Positions 8,674-17,924 of a stretch of 34,903 bases of DNA are shown piece after piece; position 1 is the stretch's first letter, and the number at the start of each line of letters is the position of its first letter. Position numbers and translations under genes: made by a program. The stretch is from contig JAAYDE010000021.1 in NCBI GenBank assembly GCA_012729375.1, positions 1-34,903 of the forward strand, read 5' to 3'. The DNA is from Deltaproteobacteria bacterium. GTDB taxonomy: Bacteria > Desulfobacterota > Desulfuromonadia > Desulfuromonadales > JAAYDE01. Below the pieces are notes generated by a model. That model saw nothing but the letters and a program-made list of their open reading frames with translations, did no database searches and was not told the origin of the DNA.

Positions 8674-9501
8674 GTGCCGAAAAATTTTCCGATGATTTCT
8701 TCTCTAAAAAGGTCTTTTGCCGGGCAATGGCAGGCCCATCGGCGGGAAACGGTCAAATATCTCCTGGTCGCCGCCCTCATCGTCTGGCTGGCCGGAGAAA
8801 GCATCGGCGCTCTCGACTATCACTGGCAATGGTACCGCATCGTCGATTTCCTGGTGGTCCGGGAAGGCGACGGATGGCGCGCCGGAGTCCTCATCCAAGG
8901 TCTCGGCGTCACTTTACGGATCGTTTTGTGGAGCATGGCCCTGGCCTTCCTCTGCGGACTGGCCACGGCCCTGCTGCGCCTCTCCCATTCCCTGGTCGGC
9001 CGGGCCATCGCCAGGGTTTATCTGGAGACGGTCCGCAACACTCCGCTGCTGACCCAGATCTTTTTCCTCTATTTTGTCGTCGCGCCGATCTTCGGTATCG
9101 GCCGCTTCCCGACGGCGGTTCTCGCTCTCAGTCTCTTCGAAGGGGCCTATGCCTCGGAAATCCTCCGCGCCGGCATTCTATCCGTCGATAAAGGGCAGTG
9201 GGAGGCTGCCCACAGCCTCGGCTTCAGCCGGCTGCAGGCCTACCGCTGGATTATCCTGCCCCAAGCGCTGCGCCATATTCTGCCGCCGCTGACCAGCCAG
9301 GCCGTTTCCCTGGTCAAGGATTCCGCCTTGGTCAGCACCATCGCCATCCTCGATCTGACCATGCAGGGGCAGATGATCGTGGCGGAAACCTTTCTGACCT
9401 TTGAGATCTGGTTCACCGTAGCCGCCATCTATCTGGCCGTCACCCTTACTCTGTCCGCCATGGCCTGGGGCATGAAAAACCGTTTCCAGGCCTATCACTG
9501 A
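8674..9501 (+). CDS. Polar amino-acid ABC transporter permease (HisM/GlnP family), first copy
   Basis: An inner-membrane permease of about 275 residues. An N-terminal helix (about 25-44) and several more helices are visible, with the family's GLGVTLRIVLWSMALAFLCG region and NTPLLTQIFFLYF. The EAA loop that contacts the ATPase is present (EAAHSLGFSRLQAYRWIILP). The frame opens at a GTG at 8674; an in-frame ATG at 8692 (MISSLKRSF) is an alternative, and neither has a clear ribosome binding site. It begins 12 bases after the Nudix gene and is followed 34 bases later by the binding protein. Confidence 0.9.
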   Translation: MPKNFPMISSLKRSFAGQWQAHRRETVKYLLVAALIVWLAGESIGALDYHWQWYRIVDFLVVREGDGWRAGVLIQGLGVTLRIVLWSMALAFLCGLATALLRLSHSLVGRAIARVYLETVRNTPLLTQIFFLYFVVAPIFGIGRFPTAVLALSLFEGAYASEILRAGILSVDKGQWEAAHSLGFSRLQAYRWIILPQALRHILPPLTSQAVSLVKDSALVSTIAILDLTMQGQMIVAETFLTFEIWFTVAAIYLAVTLTLSAMAWGMKNRFQAYH

Positions 9502-9535
9502 TCCTTCCCCGACAAAAACTTTCATGGAGGACCTC

Positions 9536-10390
9536 ATGGCAAAAAGATGCATTTGGATGAACTGCGGCACCGCCCTCGGCCTTTTGCTGGCGGCAGCCCT
9601 TATCGGCGGCTTGGCTGCAAACCCTTCCTGGGGCAAGGAATTGCGCCAGGAACTGGTCGAGCAAAGCATGGTCGAACAGGTGCTGCGCAAAGGTGTGCTG
9701 CGTGTCGGCATGTCCACCTTCGTGCCCTGGGCCATGCATGACAAGCAAGGCAACCTGATCGGCTTTGAAATCGACGTCGCCCGCCGCCTGGCCAAAGACA
9801 TGGGGGTCAAGGTGGAATTCGTTCCCACTAAGTGGTCCGGCATCATTCCCGCCCTGCTGACCGGCAAGTTCGACATCATCATCGGCGGCATGGGCATCCT
9901 TCCGGAGCGCAACAAAAAGGTGAATTTCACCATCCCCTACGACAGCAGCGGCATGTCCATCGTCGCCCATCAACAGGTGGCGGCAGGCTTTGCCTCTCTG
10001 GAGGATCTCAACAAGGAAGAAGTGACGGTGGTGGCGCGGCTGGGGACCACCGCCGCGGAGGCCGCCAGAAAACATCTGCCCAAAGCCCGTGTGCTGCTTT
10101 TCGACGACGAGTCCCAGGCCATACAGGAACTGCTCAACGGCAAGGCCCATGCCTTCATCTCCTCGCGGCCGACGCCGGCTCATCTGGCGGCCCGCCATCC
10201 CGGTAAACTGTTCCTTCCTTTCCCGGAACCGTTCACCCGCGAACCAATCGGCTTCGCCCTGCGCAAAGGGGATGTCGATTCCCTGAACTTTCTCAACAAC
10301 TGGATTCTGCTCGCCGAGGCCGACGGCTGGCTCAAGGAAAGGCGCGATTACTGGTTCGGCGGCACTTCCTGGGAAGATTTGCTGAAATGA
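9536..10390 (+). CDS. Polar amino-acid ABC transporter substrate-binding protein
   Basis: A 284-residue periplasmic binding protein of the SBP_bac_3 family. It has a signal peptide (LGLLLAAALIGGLAANPSWG) and the conserved beginning VLRVGMSTFVPWAMHD, then GNLIGFEIDVARRLAKDMGV and FDIIIGGMGILPERNKKVNF. An in-frame ATG exists at 9524, but the GGAGG that serves as ribosome binding site lies between it and the ATG at 9536, so the latter is the start. Two permease genes flank it. Likely ligand is a polar or charged amino acid; the exact one cannot be deduced. Confidence 0.92.
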   Translation: MAKRCIWMNCGTALGLLLAAALIGGLAANPSWGKELRQELVEQSMVEQVLRKGVLRVGMSTFVPWAMHDKQGNLIGFEIDVARRLAKDMGVKVEFVPTKWSGIIPALLTGKFDIIIGGMGILPERNKKVNFTIPYDSSGMSIVAHQQVAAGFASLEDLNKEEVTVVARLGTTAAEAARKHLPKARVLLFDDESQAIQELLNGKAHAFISSRPTPAHLAARHPGKLFLPFPEPFTREPIGFALRKGDVDSLNFLNNWILLAEADGWLKERRDYWFGGTSWEDLLK

Positions 10391-10418
10391 TGCCGTTTCC
10401 TTGAAAGCCGCAGCGAAG

Positions 10419-11300
10419 ATGAGGTTTTCCCCTGGCAAACTAACCAGGTTTGATTTCGTTCTGGCCGCGCTGCTGGCAGCAGGCATGATATACGGCGCCC
10501 TGCGGATCACCACCGGCCTCGATTATCCCTGGAACTGGCAGGCCATCCCCCAGTTTTTCTTCCGCCGGGACAGCACCGGGGGCTGGGGGCCGAATCTGCT
10601 CATGCAAGGTTTCATCAACACCATCCGGCTGAGCGTTTGGGGCGCTCTGCTCGGTTCCCTCTTCGGCTTCGCCATGGGTCTGGCGCGGACTTCCCGCTCC
10701 CCTTTTCTGCGTCTGCTCGGCTTTCTTTATGTCGGCATGATCCGCAACATTCCGTCGCTGGTGCTGATCTTCATCTTCTATTTCTTCATCGGCGACCAGC
10801 TGATGCCGGTTCTGCGCCTCAGTGAAATAGCTGCATACGGTCCCGTCCCGGTCAGAAAGCTGCTTGAATTCCTTTTCGCCCCAGCTCATCTGCTGACCCC
10901 GTTTTTGTCCGGGGTCATGGCCTTGGCCCTCTTGGAGGGAGCCTACATCACCGAGATCGTCCGCGCCGCCATTCAATCCATTGCCCGCGGTCAATGGGAA
11001 GCGGCCTCCTCCCTTGGGCTTTCCCGCAACCAACAGTTGTGGTATGTTGTTTTGCCTCAGGCCCTGCCGCGCATACTGCCGCCGTTGGCCGGGCAATTCA
11101 TCTCCACGATCAAGGATTCCGCCATCGTCTCGGTGGTGTCTATCCAGGAGTTGACCTTCCAGGGCTTGGAGGTCATGGCGGCGACCCATCTGTCCCTGGA
11201 GATCTGGACCACGATCACCCTGCTCTATTTTCTGTTGACTTTCGGCTGTTCCCTGGCAGTGCGCCAAATGGAACTGAGGACAGGAAAAGGGTGGGCATGA
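10419..11300 (+). CDS. Polar amino-acid ABC transporter permease (HisM/GlnP family), second copy
   Basis: The partner permease of the one upstream, 293 residues from the ATG at 10419; the frame also opens at a TTG at 10401, and neither start has a good ribosome binding site. Several membrane helices and the EAA loop (EAASSLGLSRNQQLWYVVLP) are visible, and INTIRLSVWGALLGSLFGFA matches the first conserved permease segment. Compared with the first copy it has a longer central loop (SEIAAYGPVPVRKLLEF). Two different permeases suggest a heterodimeric channel as in HisQM or GltJK. No ATPase gene follows; the next gene is an OmpA-type lipoprotein 68 bases on. Confidence 0.9.
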   Translation: MRFSPGKLTRFDFVLAALLAAGMIYGALRITTGLDYPWNWQAIPQFFFRRDSTGGWGPNLLMQGFINTIRLSVWGALLGSLFGFAMGLARTSRSPFLRLLGFLYVGMIRNIPSLVLIFIFYFFIGDQLMPVLRLSEIAAYGPVPVRKLLEFLFAPAHLLTPFLSGVMALALLEGAYITEIVRAAIQSIARGQWEAASSLGLSRNQQLWYVVLPQALPRILPPLAGQFISTIKDSAIVSVVSIQELTFQGLEVMAATHLSLEIWTTITLLYFLLTFGCSLAVRQMELRTGKGWA

Positions 11301-11368
11301 AAGCGGCTTTTCTTGATAAGCAAAAATGCTGAAACGTTGCCGGCAAGTTCCGGTCAAGGGAGGAAAAG

Positions 11369-12820
11369 GTGAAAGCTTTTTCTGGAGGTTTTTGTTGTGT
11401 CGCGTTGTTGGCCGCAGGACTGGCGGGTTGCGCCGGGATAACCGCCCCTGTTCCGGTGGTGGAGAGCAGAATCACCAATCCCGTGGGGGAGGTTGAAAAC
11501 CTGGCCGCCGATGTGGAAAAAGGGCGGATCGAGCGTTTGGACGTACTCTCCCCGATTCTCTTTGCCGAAGCCAGTCAATCCCTCTATCAGACCCGCCTCA
11601 GACTGCAGCAGGAAGCGCCTCTCGCCGAAGTCGCCCAAGGATTGGCCCAAGGACGGGCCCAGTTGCGCCAGGCGGAGGAAAACGCCCGTATCGTCCGCTC
11701 CATGATGCCCGAAGCCATCCAGGCCAGAGAACAGGCGCGCAAAGCCGGCGCCGAATCCCTGGGGGCGCCCTATCAGAAGGCGGAAAGGGATTTTCTCGAG
11801 CTGACCCGCGCCGTCGAAACCAGCAACCTGAACAAGGTTCAAAGAAGAAAAGCCGAGGTGACCAGGGCCTTCGACGAATTGGAATTGGCGGCCATCAAGG
11901 ACCGCTATCTGAAGGAAAGCACCGACCTGATCGCTACGGCGGAGAAGGAAGGTGCCGCCAGACTGGCTCCCGTTTCCTACCAGGAGGCCCAACGGCAACT
12001 GGCGGCGGCTGATGGCTTCATAACCGCCAACCGCTATCAGGATGAAGAAATACAAAGCAAGGCCGCAGCCGCCGAATTCTATGCCAACCGGCTGCTGCAG
12101 ATCACCCGGCAGGCCCAAGCCTACCGCGGCCGGGCTCCCGAGGAGATCGCCCTCGGTATGGAACGGATGCTGTTCCGTATTTCGGATGAAATGGGGGCGG
12201 GCGATCTGCGCAATCGCTCTTTTGAATCCCAGAGCGAAAACCTGGCCGTGGTCGCCGCCCAGGCCCGGCAACGGAACCTCTACCTCGAAAAAACCGTAAA
12301 GGAACAATCCACGACACTGGCGACCCTGAGCCACCAGGAAAGATCGATCCGCGAACAATGGCAGCGGGAAAAACGCTTCAACGAAGCCTTCGCCGAAATC
12401 CAGAACCTTTTTCATCCGGCCGAAGCCGAGGTTTCCAAGCAGGGGGCGAACCTCGTTCTCCGCCTCAAAACCATCCAGTTTCCCGTCGGCAAGAGTTTTC
12501 TGCTGCCGGAGAATTTCGAGCTTTTAAGCCGGGTACAGAAATCGATCGGCCTCTTCGACAACCCCATCGTAACCATCGAGGGACACACCGACAGCACCGG
12601 AACGGCCCAGGCCAATGAGAAACTCTCCATGGAAAGGGCGGCGGCGGTGGAAGAATACCTCATCGCCAACCGCACCGTCCCCCCGGACCACATTTCCTCC
12701 AAGGGCTACGGCTCCAGCCGCCCCCTCGCCGCCAACGAAACCGCCCAGGGAAGAGCCATCAACCGGCGCATCGACGTAATCATCAAGCCGGCTCCCCTTT
12801 CGGCATCCCCCCAGGGATGA
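11369..12820 (+). CDS. OmpA-domain lipoprotein with a helical N-terminal region
   Basis: A 483-residue outer-membrane-anchored, peptidoglycan-binding lipoprotein. The GTG start at 11369 has GGGAGG six bases upstream. The lipobox LAGC places the acylated Cys at residue 21. Residues about 45-350 are strongly helical and charged (coiled-coil-like, with Ala/Glu/Gln/Arg-rich segments), resembling DUF4398-type lipoproteins. The C-terminal OmpA domain (about 365-478) has the peptidoglycan-binding motifs GHTDSTG, LSMERAAAVEEYL, GYGSSRPLA and NRRIDVII. Its role is probably envelope attachment or spacing; partners are unknown. It ends 20 bases before a strong hairpin. Confidence 0.88.
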   Translation: MKAFSGGFCCVALLAAGLAGCAGITAPVPVVESRITNPVGEVENLAADVEKGRIERLDVLSPILFAEASQSLYQTRLRLQQEAPLAEVAQGLAQGRAQLRQAEENARIVRSMMPEAIQAREQARKAGAESLGAPYQKAERDFLELTRAVETSNLNKVQRRKAEVTRAFDELELAAIKDRYLKESTDLIATAEKEGAARLAPVSYQEAQRQLAAADGFITANRYQDEEIQSKAAAAEFYANRLLQITRQAQAYRGRAPEEIALGMERMLFRISDEMGAGDLRNRSFESQSENLAVVAAQARQRNLYLEKTVKEQSTTLATLSHQERSIREQWQREKRFNEAFAEIQNLFHPAEAEVSKQGANLVLRLKTIQFPVGKSFLLPENFELLSRVQKSIGLFDNPIVTIEGHTDSTGTAQANEKLSMERAAAVEEYLIANRTVPPDHISSKGYGSSRPLAANETAQGRAINRRIDVIIKPAPLSASPQG

Positions 12821-12840
12821 ACTAAAAAAGGCAACTGCCG

Positions 12841-12877
12841 ATGAAGAAACGCCGGCACCGCGCCGGCGTTTCTTCAT
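12841..12877. terminator. Bidirectional terminator between the OmpA-type lipoprotein gene and proC
   Basis: A perfect 16-bp stem, ATGAAGAAACGCCGGC (12841-12856) and its complement at 12862-12877, closes a five-base loop. It lies between convergent genes. The proC stop codon (12874-12876 on the other strand) is inside the right arm. On the minus strand a T-run follows about ten bases later (the A-run at 12824-12829 of the plus strand); on the plus strand there is no clean T-run, so termination may be more efficient leftward. Confidence 0.75.
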
Positions 12878-13683
12878 GGACATCCCAATTCCCTGGATCG
12901 CTGGGCCGCCTGGCGAACGGCCTCCCTGACCGCATGGCGGAAACCGTGCTCCTCGAGAGCCTGCATTCCCCGCATGGTTGTGCCGCCGGGGGAGCAGACC
13001 CTGTCCCGAAGCAGCGCCGGATGTTCTCCGGTCGCTTTGACCAGGGCGGCGGCTCCAAGCACGGTCTGTACGGCCAATGCCGCTGCCGTCTCCCGCGGCA
13101 ACCCTTCCTGCACTCCACCGTCGGCCAGGGCCTCGATCAGAGTGAAAACATAGGCGGGGCCGGATCCCGAGAGTCCGGTGACGCCATCCATCTGCGCTTC
13201 AGCCACCCGCAAAACGGGACCGACGGCGGCCAGCAGGGAGGCGGCCCGTTCCATGTCCCCCGGCAGAAGGCGGGAACCGGCGCAAATGGCGGTGGCCCCT
13301 GCGCCGACCAGGGCCGGAGTATTGGGCATGGCGCGGACAATACGCACCGGGCCGGAAAAATGCTTTTCCATGGCCGCGGTGGAAAGCCCCGCCACGATGG
13401 AAATCAGCAGTTTGTCGTCGCCGACCGCCCGGCTGAGTTCATCCAGAACCGAACCGGCCGTCTGCGGTTTGACGGCGAGGATGAGAATCCCGCATTCCCT
13501 TGCCAATTCGCCGGCATCGGCGTTAAATTGCAGAGTATACCGGGAGGCCAGATAGTCCCGTCGGCTGGCGAGGATTTCCGCGACCCGCAGCTTAAGTCCG
13601 GGATGGGCGGCTGACAGCCCCTTGATCAAAGCCTCGGCCATGTTGCCGCCGCCGATGAACCCGATGGTGTGTTGAGTTTCCAT
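12874..13683 (-). CDS. proC: Pyrroline-5-carboxylate reductase
   Basis: This enzyme catalyses the last step of proline synthesis, NAD(P)H-dependent reduction of 1-pyrroline-5-carboxylate. The protein is 269 residues from the ATG at 13683, the usual length, with AAAGGA just upstream; a longer frame to 13800 lacks this support. Motifs are the N-terminal dinucleotide fold GFIGGGNMAEALIKGL, the central RAMPNTPALVGAGATAICAG and the C-terminal GSGPAYVFTLIEALADGGV and SPGGTTMRGMQALEEHGFR. It lies 49 bases after the radical SAM gene on the same strand and is probably co-transcribed with it. Confidence 0.95.
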   Translation of the reverse strand: METQHTIGFIGGGNMAEALIKGLSAAHPGLKLRVAEILASRRDYLASRYTLQFNADAGELARECGILILAVKPQTAGSVLDELSRAVGDDKLLISIVAGLSTAAMEKHFSGPVRIVRAMPNTPALVGAGATAICAGSRLLPGDMERAASLLAAVGPVLRVAEAQMDGVTGLSGSGPAYVFTLIEALADGGVQEGLPRETAAALAVQTVLGAAALVKATGEHPALLRDRVCSPGGTTMRGMQALEEHGFRHAVREAVRQAAQRSRELGCP

Positions 13684-13732
13684 GGCTGTTTCCTTTCCGT
13701 AAAAAAATGCTGTCAATTGCCCTTGCGGATCA

Positions 13733-14662
13733 CTATGGCGCAACGTCGTTAGCGGCGCACAAAGCCCCCTGCCGGCTGTCGCGGCGCTTGAATTCGTCAT
13801 GGATGGCGTTTATGACCTCCCATTTGCGCAGCGACCAGAGGGGAGCCAGCAGCTGTTCCCGCGGCCCATCCCCGGTGAGGCGATGGATCAGGGTGGCGGG
13901 ATGGAGGCGCTCGAGGAAATCGACCGCCAGAGCGACATACTCCTCCTGGTCCAGAATTTTTACTCCCCCCTCCCGAAAAAGCCGGGCCAGGGGAGTCCCC
14001 TCGATGACATGGAGCAGGTGGACCTTGATCCCGTCCACACGCAGCCGGGCCATCGCGGCGGCGGTTGCCAGCATCATGGCCCGGTCCTCGCCCGGCAGCC
14101 CGAGGATGACATGGACGCAAACCCGCAAACCGCACTCTTTGGCGGCGCTAAAAGCGGTCAGGAAGGTCCGGTAGTCGTGACCGCGGCGAATAAATTCCAG
14201 GGTGCGGTCGTGGATGCTCTGCAGGCCGAGTTCCAGCCAGAAATAGGTGGAGCGATGGTAGTCGGCGAGCAGATCCAAAACCTCCGGCGCCAGACAATCG
14301 GGGCGGGTGCCCACCGCCAGGCCGACCACATCCGCCACCGCCAGGGCCTCGTCGAAGCAGCCGCGGAGTTCCGCCGGCTCAGCCCAGGTATTGGTATAGG
14401 ATTGGAAATAGGCGAGGAAGGCGCCGGCTTTGTATTTGCGGACCATGACCTCCTTGCCGTCCTCGACCTGGTCACGGATCGACGCCCCCCGTTTGATTCC
14501 CGTCGCTCCCGATCCTTCGGGGCTGCAAAAGATACAGCCGGGCAGATGGCGGGTGCCGCCTCGATTGGGGCAGGAAAAACCGGCATCGATGGAAATTTTA
14601 TGTATCCGTCGCCCGAAAAGTTCCTTGAGATGATCAGAAAATAGATTGTAGGGTCGTTTCAC
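13733..14662 (-). CDS. Radical SAM protein, YhcC/TIGR01212 family
   Basis: A 309-residue radical SAM protein. The cluster-binding cysteines are in SCPNRGGTRHLPGCIFC: Cys31, Cys43 and Cys46, a wide spacing characteristic of the YhcC family rather than the standard CxxxCxxC. Downstream are LELGLQSIHDRTLEFIRRGH and VHVILGLPGEDRAMM, also typical. The reaction of this family is not established to my knowledge. The start is a GTG at 14662 giving (M)KRPYNLFSDHLKELFG, the expected N-terminus; the ribosome binding site is weak. It is divergent from the lipid-kinase-like gene and upstream of proC. Confidence 0.88.
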   Translation of the reverse strand: MKRPYNLFSDHLKELFGRRIHKISIDAGFSCPNRGGTRHLPGCIFCSPEGSGATGIKRGASIRDQVEDGKEVMVRKYKAGAFLAYFQSYTNTWAEPAELRGCFDEALAVADVVGLAVGTRPDCLAPEVLDLLADYHRSTYFWLELGLQSIHDRTLEFIRRGHDYRTFLTAFSAAKECGLRVCVHVILGLPGEDRAMMLATAAAMARLRVDGIKVHLLHVIEGTPLARLFREGGVKILDQEEYVALAVDFLERLHPATLIHRLTGDGPREQLLAPLWSLRKWEVINAIHDEFKRRDSRQGALCAANDVAP

Positions 14663-14790
14663 CGGGATTCCGCGTTTCCTTGATTATTCCGGAAGCGTTT
14701 GCAGCAGTCCAAAATAACGGAATGAGCGCCCTGGCGCCAGTTGAAATAAACAGGAAAATTCCCCGTGATCCCCAAGTCGTCGAGGCAGGA

Positions 14791-15675
14791 ATGAAAGTCA
14801 AGTTGATCGCCAATCCCGCGGCGGGCCGCAAAGCGCCGGAAAAGATCGCTGCAATCCGTGCCCGCCTGCTTCGCGCCGGCTGCGCGATCGATATAACCAT
14901 CACCGGCGGCCGCGGGGACGCCGAAGAGGCCGCCGCCGCGGCCGCTGTCGAGGACTGGGAACGGATACTGGTCGCCGGCGGGGACGGCACCCTCAACGAA
15001 GCCATCAACGGCCTCGTCCCTTCCCCCATCCCCCTGGGTTTCGTGCCCCTGGGAACGGCCAATGTCCTCGCCCTGGAAACCGGCATCCCGGGGCAAATCG
15101 CCGATGCCGTCGACCTCTTCCTCCATGGCTGCCCCAAAAGGGTGGTCACCGGCACGGCGGGCCGGCGCCGTTTTCTGCTGATGGCCGGCATCGGCTTCGA
15201 CGCCGCGACGGTGCATGGGATGAATCCGCTGGTGAAACGTCTTTCGGGAAAACTGGCCTATGCCGTCAGCGGACTGCAGGTCTTTTGCCGGGGACCGGCC
15301 GCCCCCATGACGGTCACCCTCGAAAACGGCGCAAGGATTTCGGCTCAAGGGCTTATCCTGGGCAATGTGAAACGCTATGGCGGCGGTTTCCTTCTCTTCC
15401 CCGAGGCGGCGCTGGAGGAACCGCTCCTGGATGTGTGCCTCTTCCGGCGTCTGTCACGCACCGTTCTTGTCCGCTGCCTTTGGCGGCTGGCCCGGGGCGC
15501 CCGAATCGACAGCCCCGACATCCTCAGATTTAAGACGAAACAGGCTTTTGTCGAGGGAGAAAAAATCCCCGTACAGGTGGACGGCGACCCAGAGGGCACC
15601 CTGCCGATGAGCTTTGCCTCCTCGACGGACGAACTCTGGTTGGTGATGCCTCCCGAAAAGAAACCTGCAATCTGA
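14791..15675 (+). CDS. Diacylglycerol/sphingosine kinase family lipid kinase
   Basis: A 294-residue member of the DAGK catalytic family (YegS/DgkB type), which phosphorylates diacylglycerol or related lipids using ATP. Visible motifs are KLIANPAAGR at the N-terminus, the nucleotide-binding GGDGTLNEAINGL, PLGTANVLALETGIP, and the C-terminal VDGDPEGTLPMSF. The frame extends up to 14680, but the conserved domain begins immediately after the ATG at 14791, which follows GAGGCAGGA; ATG 14722 is an alternative start. The gene is 46 bases upstream of mnmH and may be co-transcribed with it. Which lipid is used cannot be told from sequence. Confidence 0.85.
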   Translation: MKVKLIANPAAGRKAPEKIAAIRARLLRAGCAIDITITGGRGDAEEAAAAAAVEDWERILVAGGDGTLNEAINGLVPSPIPLGFVPLGTANVLALETGIPGQIADAVDLFLHGCPKRVVTGTAGRRRFLLMAGIGFDAATVHGMNPLVKRLSGKLAYAVSGLQVFCRGPAAPMTVTLENGARISAQGLILGNVKRYGGGFLLFPEAALEEPLLDVCLFRRLSRTVLVRCLWRLARGARIDSPDILRFKTKQAFVEGEKIPVQVDGDPEGTLPMSFASSTDELWLVMPPEKKPAI

Positions 15676-15721
15676 GTTTATAATTACCCCTTAACCATTC
15701 GTAAATCGCTATTGAACCGCC

Positions 15722-16771
15722 ATGGCTCTGCAAACGATTACAACGGACGAAGCCTTGTCTTTGAGGGATCAGGGGGCGCTGATGGTCGATGTCCGTTCCC
15801 CCGCCGAATTCGCCCAGGAAACCATTCCCGGAGCCGTCAATATCCCTTTGCTGGAGGATGAGGAACGGGCTTTGGTCGGCACCTGCTATAAGCAAAAGGG
15901 ACGCATGGAGGCACGGCTGCTGGGGCTGAAACTGATTTCTCCGCGCATTCCTTCCATGGTCGCCCTGCTGTTGGAGCGGAACAAAGCCAAAAGCCCCCCG
16001 CCGGTCATCTTTTGCTGGCGGGGAGGGATGCGCAGCGAAGCATCGGCAACCCTTTTCGATCTCGCCGGAATTCATGTTTGCCGCCTGCGGGGAGGACACA
16101 AGGCCTTCCGTGACCATGTCCGCGACTTTCTGCACCGCGGCGCCTGGGGGCGGCTGCTGGTTCTGCGCGGCCTGACCGGAGTCGGCAAAACCGCCCTGCT
16201 CAAACGCCTTGCCCAACAGGGTGTCCCCGTTCTCGACCTGGAAGGGATCGCCTGCCACCGCGGCAGCGCCTTCGGCGGCCTGTACCAGCCGCCCCAACCC
16301 GCCCAGAAACACTTCGAGGCGCTGCTCTGGGACGCGTTACGGAAGATCCCTTGCGGCAGTTGGGCGGTAACGGAGGGGGAAAGCCGCAACATCGGCAAAC
16401 TGCTTCTGCCGGAAAGGCTTTACGCTTCCCTGCAGGAGGAGACCTCCCTGTGGGTGCGGGCATCCCTTGATTACCGGGTGCGCACCATTCTGGAGGACTA
16501 CCACCATTTGCTGACAGATAAGGCGGCTCTGGCGGCACCGATCCAATCCCTGAAAAGACGCCTGGGGGGAGAAACCGTCCAGAAGCTGCTGCAGCTGGTG
16601 GAGGAAGGGCGCTGGCAGGAACTGGTGCGGCGCTTGCTCATCGATTATTACGATCCTCTTTACCGCCACACCCTCCCCGAACGTCGCCTCGAAGTGGAAA
16701 TAGAGCCGGTGGAGGAAGGATTTGCTAGGCTTCAGCGGGCGCTGGCCTCGCTGCAGGCCGAACAGGGCTGA
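15722..16771 (+). CDS. mnmH: tRNA 2-selenouridine synthase
   Basis: Also called SelU/YbbB. It replaces sulfur by selenium in (mnm5)s2U at the wobble position of certain tRNAs, using selenophosphate from SelD. The 349-residue protein has an N-terminal rhodanese domain (VDVRSPAEFAQETIPGAVNI near residue 22, catalytic Cys98 in FCWRGGMRSEA) and a P-loop domain (LRGLTGVGKTALLKRL near residue 150, then VLDLEGIACHRGSAFGG). Length and domain order match the family. Its presence implies that the organism makes selenophosphate. The ribosome binding site is poor. It converges on metX with only nine bases between stops. Confidence 0.95.
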   Translation: MALQTITTDEALSLRDQGALMVDVRSPAEFAQETIPGAVNIPLLEDEERALVGTCYKQKGRMEARLLGLKLISPRIPSMVALLLERNKAKSPPPVIFCWRGGMRSEASATLFDLAGIHVCRLRGGHKAFRDHVRDFLHRGAWGRLLVLRGLTGVGKTALLKRLAQQGVPVLDLEGIACHRGSAFGGLYQPPQPAQKHFEALLWDALRKIPCGSWAVTEGESRNIGKLLLPERLYASLQEETSLWVRASLDYRVRTILEDYHHLLTDKAALAAPIQSLKRRLGGETVQKLLQLVEEGRWQELVRRLLIDYYDPLYRHTLPERRLEVEIEPVEEGFARLQRALASLQAEQG

Positions 16772-16780
16772 GAATCCCCC

Positions 16781-17899
16781 TCAGAAACCGCTGACTCGCT
16801 GCAGGAAGGCGCGCAGGTAGGGGATGAATTTTTCCGGCTCGACCAGAAAGGAATCGTGCCCGTAATCCGACTCGATCCGCTGGTACTCCACCGCTTTCCC
16901 CGCCTTTTCCAGGAGGGCGACGATGCGCTCCGTATCGGCGGGGGGGTAGAGCCAGTCACTGCTGAAAGCGAACCACAAAGATGGGCACAGGATGCGCTCC
17001 AGAGCCGCCTCCAGGCTGTCGAAATTCCAGGCGGCGTCGAAGAGGTCGAGAGCCTTGGCCAGGTAGAGAAAAGAGTTGGTATCGAAACGTTTGACGAAGC
17101 TGCTGCCGTTGTAATCGAGATAGCGCTCCACTTCGAACTTGCCGAAAAAGTCGAAAAGCCCATCCTTGGCGGAGAAACGCCTGTCGAACTTGAGTTCCAT
17201 GGAGGCGCTGGATAGAAACGAGATGTGCCCCACCGCCCGGGCCAGGGCAAGACCGTCCACCGGCGGGTAGTCGGCTTTGTAGTTCCCCTTTTTCCACAGG
17301 GGGTCGTTGAAGATCGCCTGGCGCGCCAGACCGTTGAGGGCGATGGCCATCGGTCCGGCGCGGCCGGTGCCGGCGATGGGAACGATGGAACGCACCCGCT
17401 CCGGATAGAGGATGGCCCAGGCCAGAGCCTGCATCGCCCCCATGCTGCCGCCGATGACGCTGAGCAGCGACGGCAACCGGAGATGATCGACGAGCAGCTT
17501 CTGGGCGCGCACCATGTCCTGAATCAGCACGACAGGGAAAGTGAGGGCATAGGGAGCCTTGGTGCGGGGATTGATGCTGGTCGGCCCCGTGGAGCCCTTG
17601 CAGGAACCGATGACATTGCTGCACAGGATGAAATAACGATCGGTATCGAGGGGCTTGCCCGGACCGATCATGCCGTCCCACCAGCCGGGCTTGGCATCTT
17701 CCGGAGCATGACGCCCGGCGGCATGGGCGTCCCCGGTCCAGGCGTGGGCCACCAAAATGGCGTTGGAGCGCTCCGCGTTGAGCCGGCCATAGCGCTCGAA
17801 AGCGAGGGTGATCGGGCCGAGCCGGCGCCCGCTCTCCAAGCGCAGTTCGGTATCGAAAGTGACTGTTTCCGTCGTGACCAGCCCTACCGATGCGTCCAC
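16781..17899 (-). CDS. metX: Homoserine O-acetyltransferase
   Basis: It acetylates homoserine with acetyl-CoA in methionine synthesis. Typical alpha/beta-hydrolase sequences are present: [34 protein letters not shown], the nucleophile elbow [12 protein letters not shown] (Ser152 with this start) and the C-terminal Asp/His in SDWLYPP and SDYGHDSF. The open frame reaches an ATG at 17944, but that ATG is inside the riboswitch terminator hairpin. A GTG at 17899, 11 bases after GGAGG, gives a 372-residue protein starting just before [12 protein letters not shown], close to the usual N-terminus of delta-proteobacterial MetX. I therefore choose GTG. It is controlled by the SAM-I riboswitch upstream. 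No metW follows; mnmH converges instead. Confidence 0.9.
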   Translation of the reverse strand: MDASVGLVTTETVTFDTELRLESGRRLGPITLAFERYGRLNAERSNAILVAHAWTGDAHAAGRHAPEDAKPGWWDGMIGPGKPLDTDRYFILCSNVIGSCKGSTGPTSINPRTKAPYALTFPVVLIQDMVRAQKLLVDHLRLPSLLSVIGGSMGAMQALAWAILYPERVRSIVPIAGTGRAGPMAIALNGLARQAIFNDPLWKKGNYKADYPPVDGLALARAVGHISFLSSASMELKFDRRFSAKDGLFDFFGKFEVERYLDYNGSSFVKRFDTNSFLYLAKALDLFDAAWNFDSLEAALERILCPSLWFAFSSDWLYPPADTERIVALLEKAGKAVEYQRIESDYGHDSFLVEPEKFIPYLRAFLQRVSGF

Positions 17900-17924
17900 T
17901 GCCGTCACATCCTCCACGCAGGTT

